Shown here: positions 63,407-64,000 of the stretch, in pieces
How positions within the stretch are numbered: the first letter of the stretch is position 1
Layout: each line of letters starts with the position of its first letter
DNA from: Rhizobium laguerreae
GTDB lineage: Bacteria > Pseudomonadota > Alphaproteobacteria > Rhizobiales > Rhizobiaceae
Assembly: GCF_002008165.1 (NCBI RefSeq)
Contig: NZ_MRDM01000010.1
Span: 678,541-742,540 of the forward strand
DNA length: 64,000 bases
Reading direction: 5' to 3'
Notes under the pieces: model-generated
What the model was told of the DNA's origin: nothing
Database searches by the model: none
Seen by the model: the letters and a program-made list of their open reading frames with translations, nothing else
Program-made: the position numbers and the translations under genes

Positions 63407-64000
63407 ATGATCGTAGTGGTTGATGAGCGTGAGCTCGTGAAAGATGGATACACATCTCTGTTCGGTCGTGAGGGCATTCCCTCCACCGGCTTTGATCCAG
63501 CGGAATTTGGCGAGTGGGTACAGACCGCTGCCGATTCCGATATAGCTGCAGTCGAGGCCTTTCTGATCGGCCAGGGCCAGCGCAACTTCGAACTGCCCCG
63601 GGCGATCCGGGATCGGTCGATGGCGCCGGTGATTGCGGTCAGCGACCAGCACTCGCTCGAAAACACTCTTGCGCTTTTCGATTGCGGCGTCGACGACGTG
63701 GTGCGCAAACCGGTGCATCCCCGCGAGATCCTCGCAAGGGCGGCTGCGATCCGGCGCCGGCTGAAGGCGATCACCAACTACACCGAGATCGGCGGGATCC
63801 GCGTCTTCTCGGATGGTCGTGACCCCGAGATCAACGGCGAAGTCTTCGCACTTCCCCGGCGCGAGCGCCGCATCCTCGAATATTTGATCGCCAATCGCGG
63901 TCGCCGGGTCACCAAGACCCAGATCTTCAACGCCATCTACGGCATCTTCGACGAAGAGGTCGAGGAGAACGTCGTCGAAAGCCACATCTCGAAGCTGCGC
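63407..64000 (+). CDS. rem: OmpR-type motility regulator Rem, C-terminus cut by window edge
   Basis: 198 codons visible from the ATG at 63407 (GGAGGCGGACGA ribosome site). Receiver-like domain (about 1-118), then a winged-helix DNA-binding domain (from about 128: [32 protein letters not shown]) that runs off the right edge. The usual phospho-acceptor position reads AVEAFLIG, with Glu50 in place of Asp, so it may be active without phosphorylation. In S. meliloti Rem is activated by VisNR and turns on flagellar genes during exponential growth. Confidence 0.92.
   Translation, partial: MIVVVDERELVKDGYTSLFGREGIPSTGFDPAEFGEWVQTAADSDIAAVEAFLIGQGQRNFELPRAIRDRSMAPVIAVSDQHSLENTLALFDCGVDDVVRKPVHPREILARAAAIRRRLKAITNYTEIGGIRVFSDGRDPEINGEVFALPRRERRILEYLIANRGRRVTKTQIFNAIYGIFDEEVEENVVESHISKLR

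Overview
The window comes from the chromosome of a Rhizobium-type alphaproteobacterium, most like R. leguminosarum, R. etli or R. phaseoli. The evidence is the gene order of the chemotaxis and flagellar cluster (icpA-cheS-cheY1-cheA-cheW-cheR-cheB-cheY2-cheD-cheT, then fliF, visN, visR), the rhizobial motor genes motC and motE, four tandem flagellins, the regulator rem, high GC, and several families of short palindromic repeats scattered between genes. No tRNA, rRNA, CRISPR array, transposase or phage gene was recognised.

Positions 1-8.9 kb hold mixed housekeeping and stress genes. They include the edge of an O-antigen-ligase-like gene, an SGNH hydrolase, two convergent Ku genes for non-homologous end joining, an OsmC-like peroxidase, an FAD/NAD(P)-binding protein, an EamA exporter, and a fusion of a VOC (MhqO-like) dioxygenase with an MhqD-like hydrolase. 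From 8.96 to 16.2 kb there is a dense signalling island: a hybrid kinase, a membrane kinase whose PAS domain carries FixL-type heme residues, three stand-alone receivers, a LuxR-type regulator and a small soluble kinase. From 16.3 to 23.2 kb lie secDF, a YbaL-type cation antiporter, a small HTH regulator, a GT39-like glycosyltransferase and a 37-residue membrane ORF.

From 23.7 kb to the right edge is one motility supercluster. The che operon gives the cytoplasmic transducer IcpA, the CheA/CheW/CheS kinase complex, two CheY proteins, the adaptation enzymes and CheT. FliF, VisN and VisR follow. A leftward operon encodes motA-fliM-fliN-fliG-flhB-orf147. A rightward set encodes flgF, fliI, orf180, then flgB-flgC-fliE-flgG-flgA-flgI-motE-flgH-fliL-fliP. 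Next come a GT41 (SPINDLY-like) transferase, flaA, flaB, flaC and flaD, a FliH-like protein, motB, motC, fliK, a lytic transglycosylase, and the start of rem. In the known rhizobial hierarchy VisNR activates rem, and Rem activates the structural, motor and flagellin genes.

The most interesting signals are regulatory: exact TTAA-N7-TTAAC (CtrA-like) sites before rem and flaC with a near-match before flaB, and a leader motif placed exactly 47 bp before the start codons of flaA, flaB and flaC. Also notable are a degenerate globin-type sensor in IcpA, a CheZ-like DxxxQ motif in CheT, a glutamate in place of the phospho-acceptor in Rem, a candidate FliH, and composite repeats at operon boundaries.
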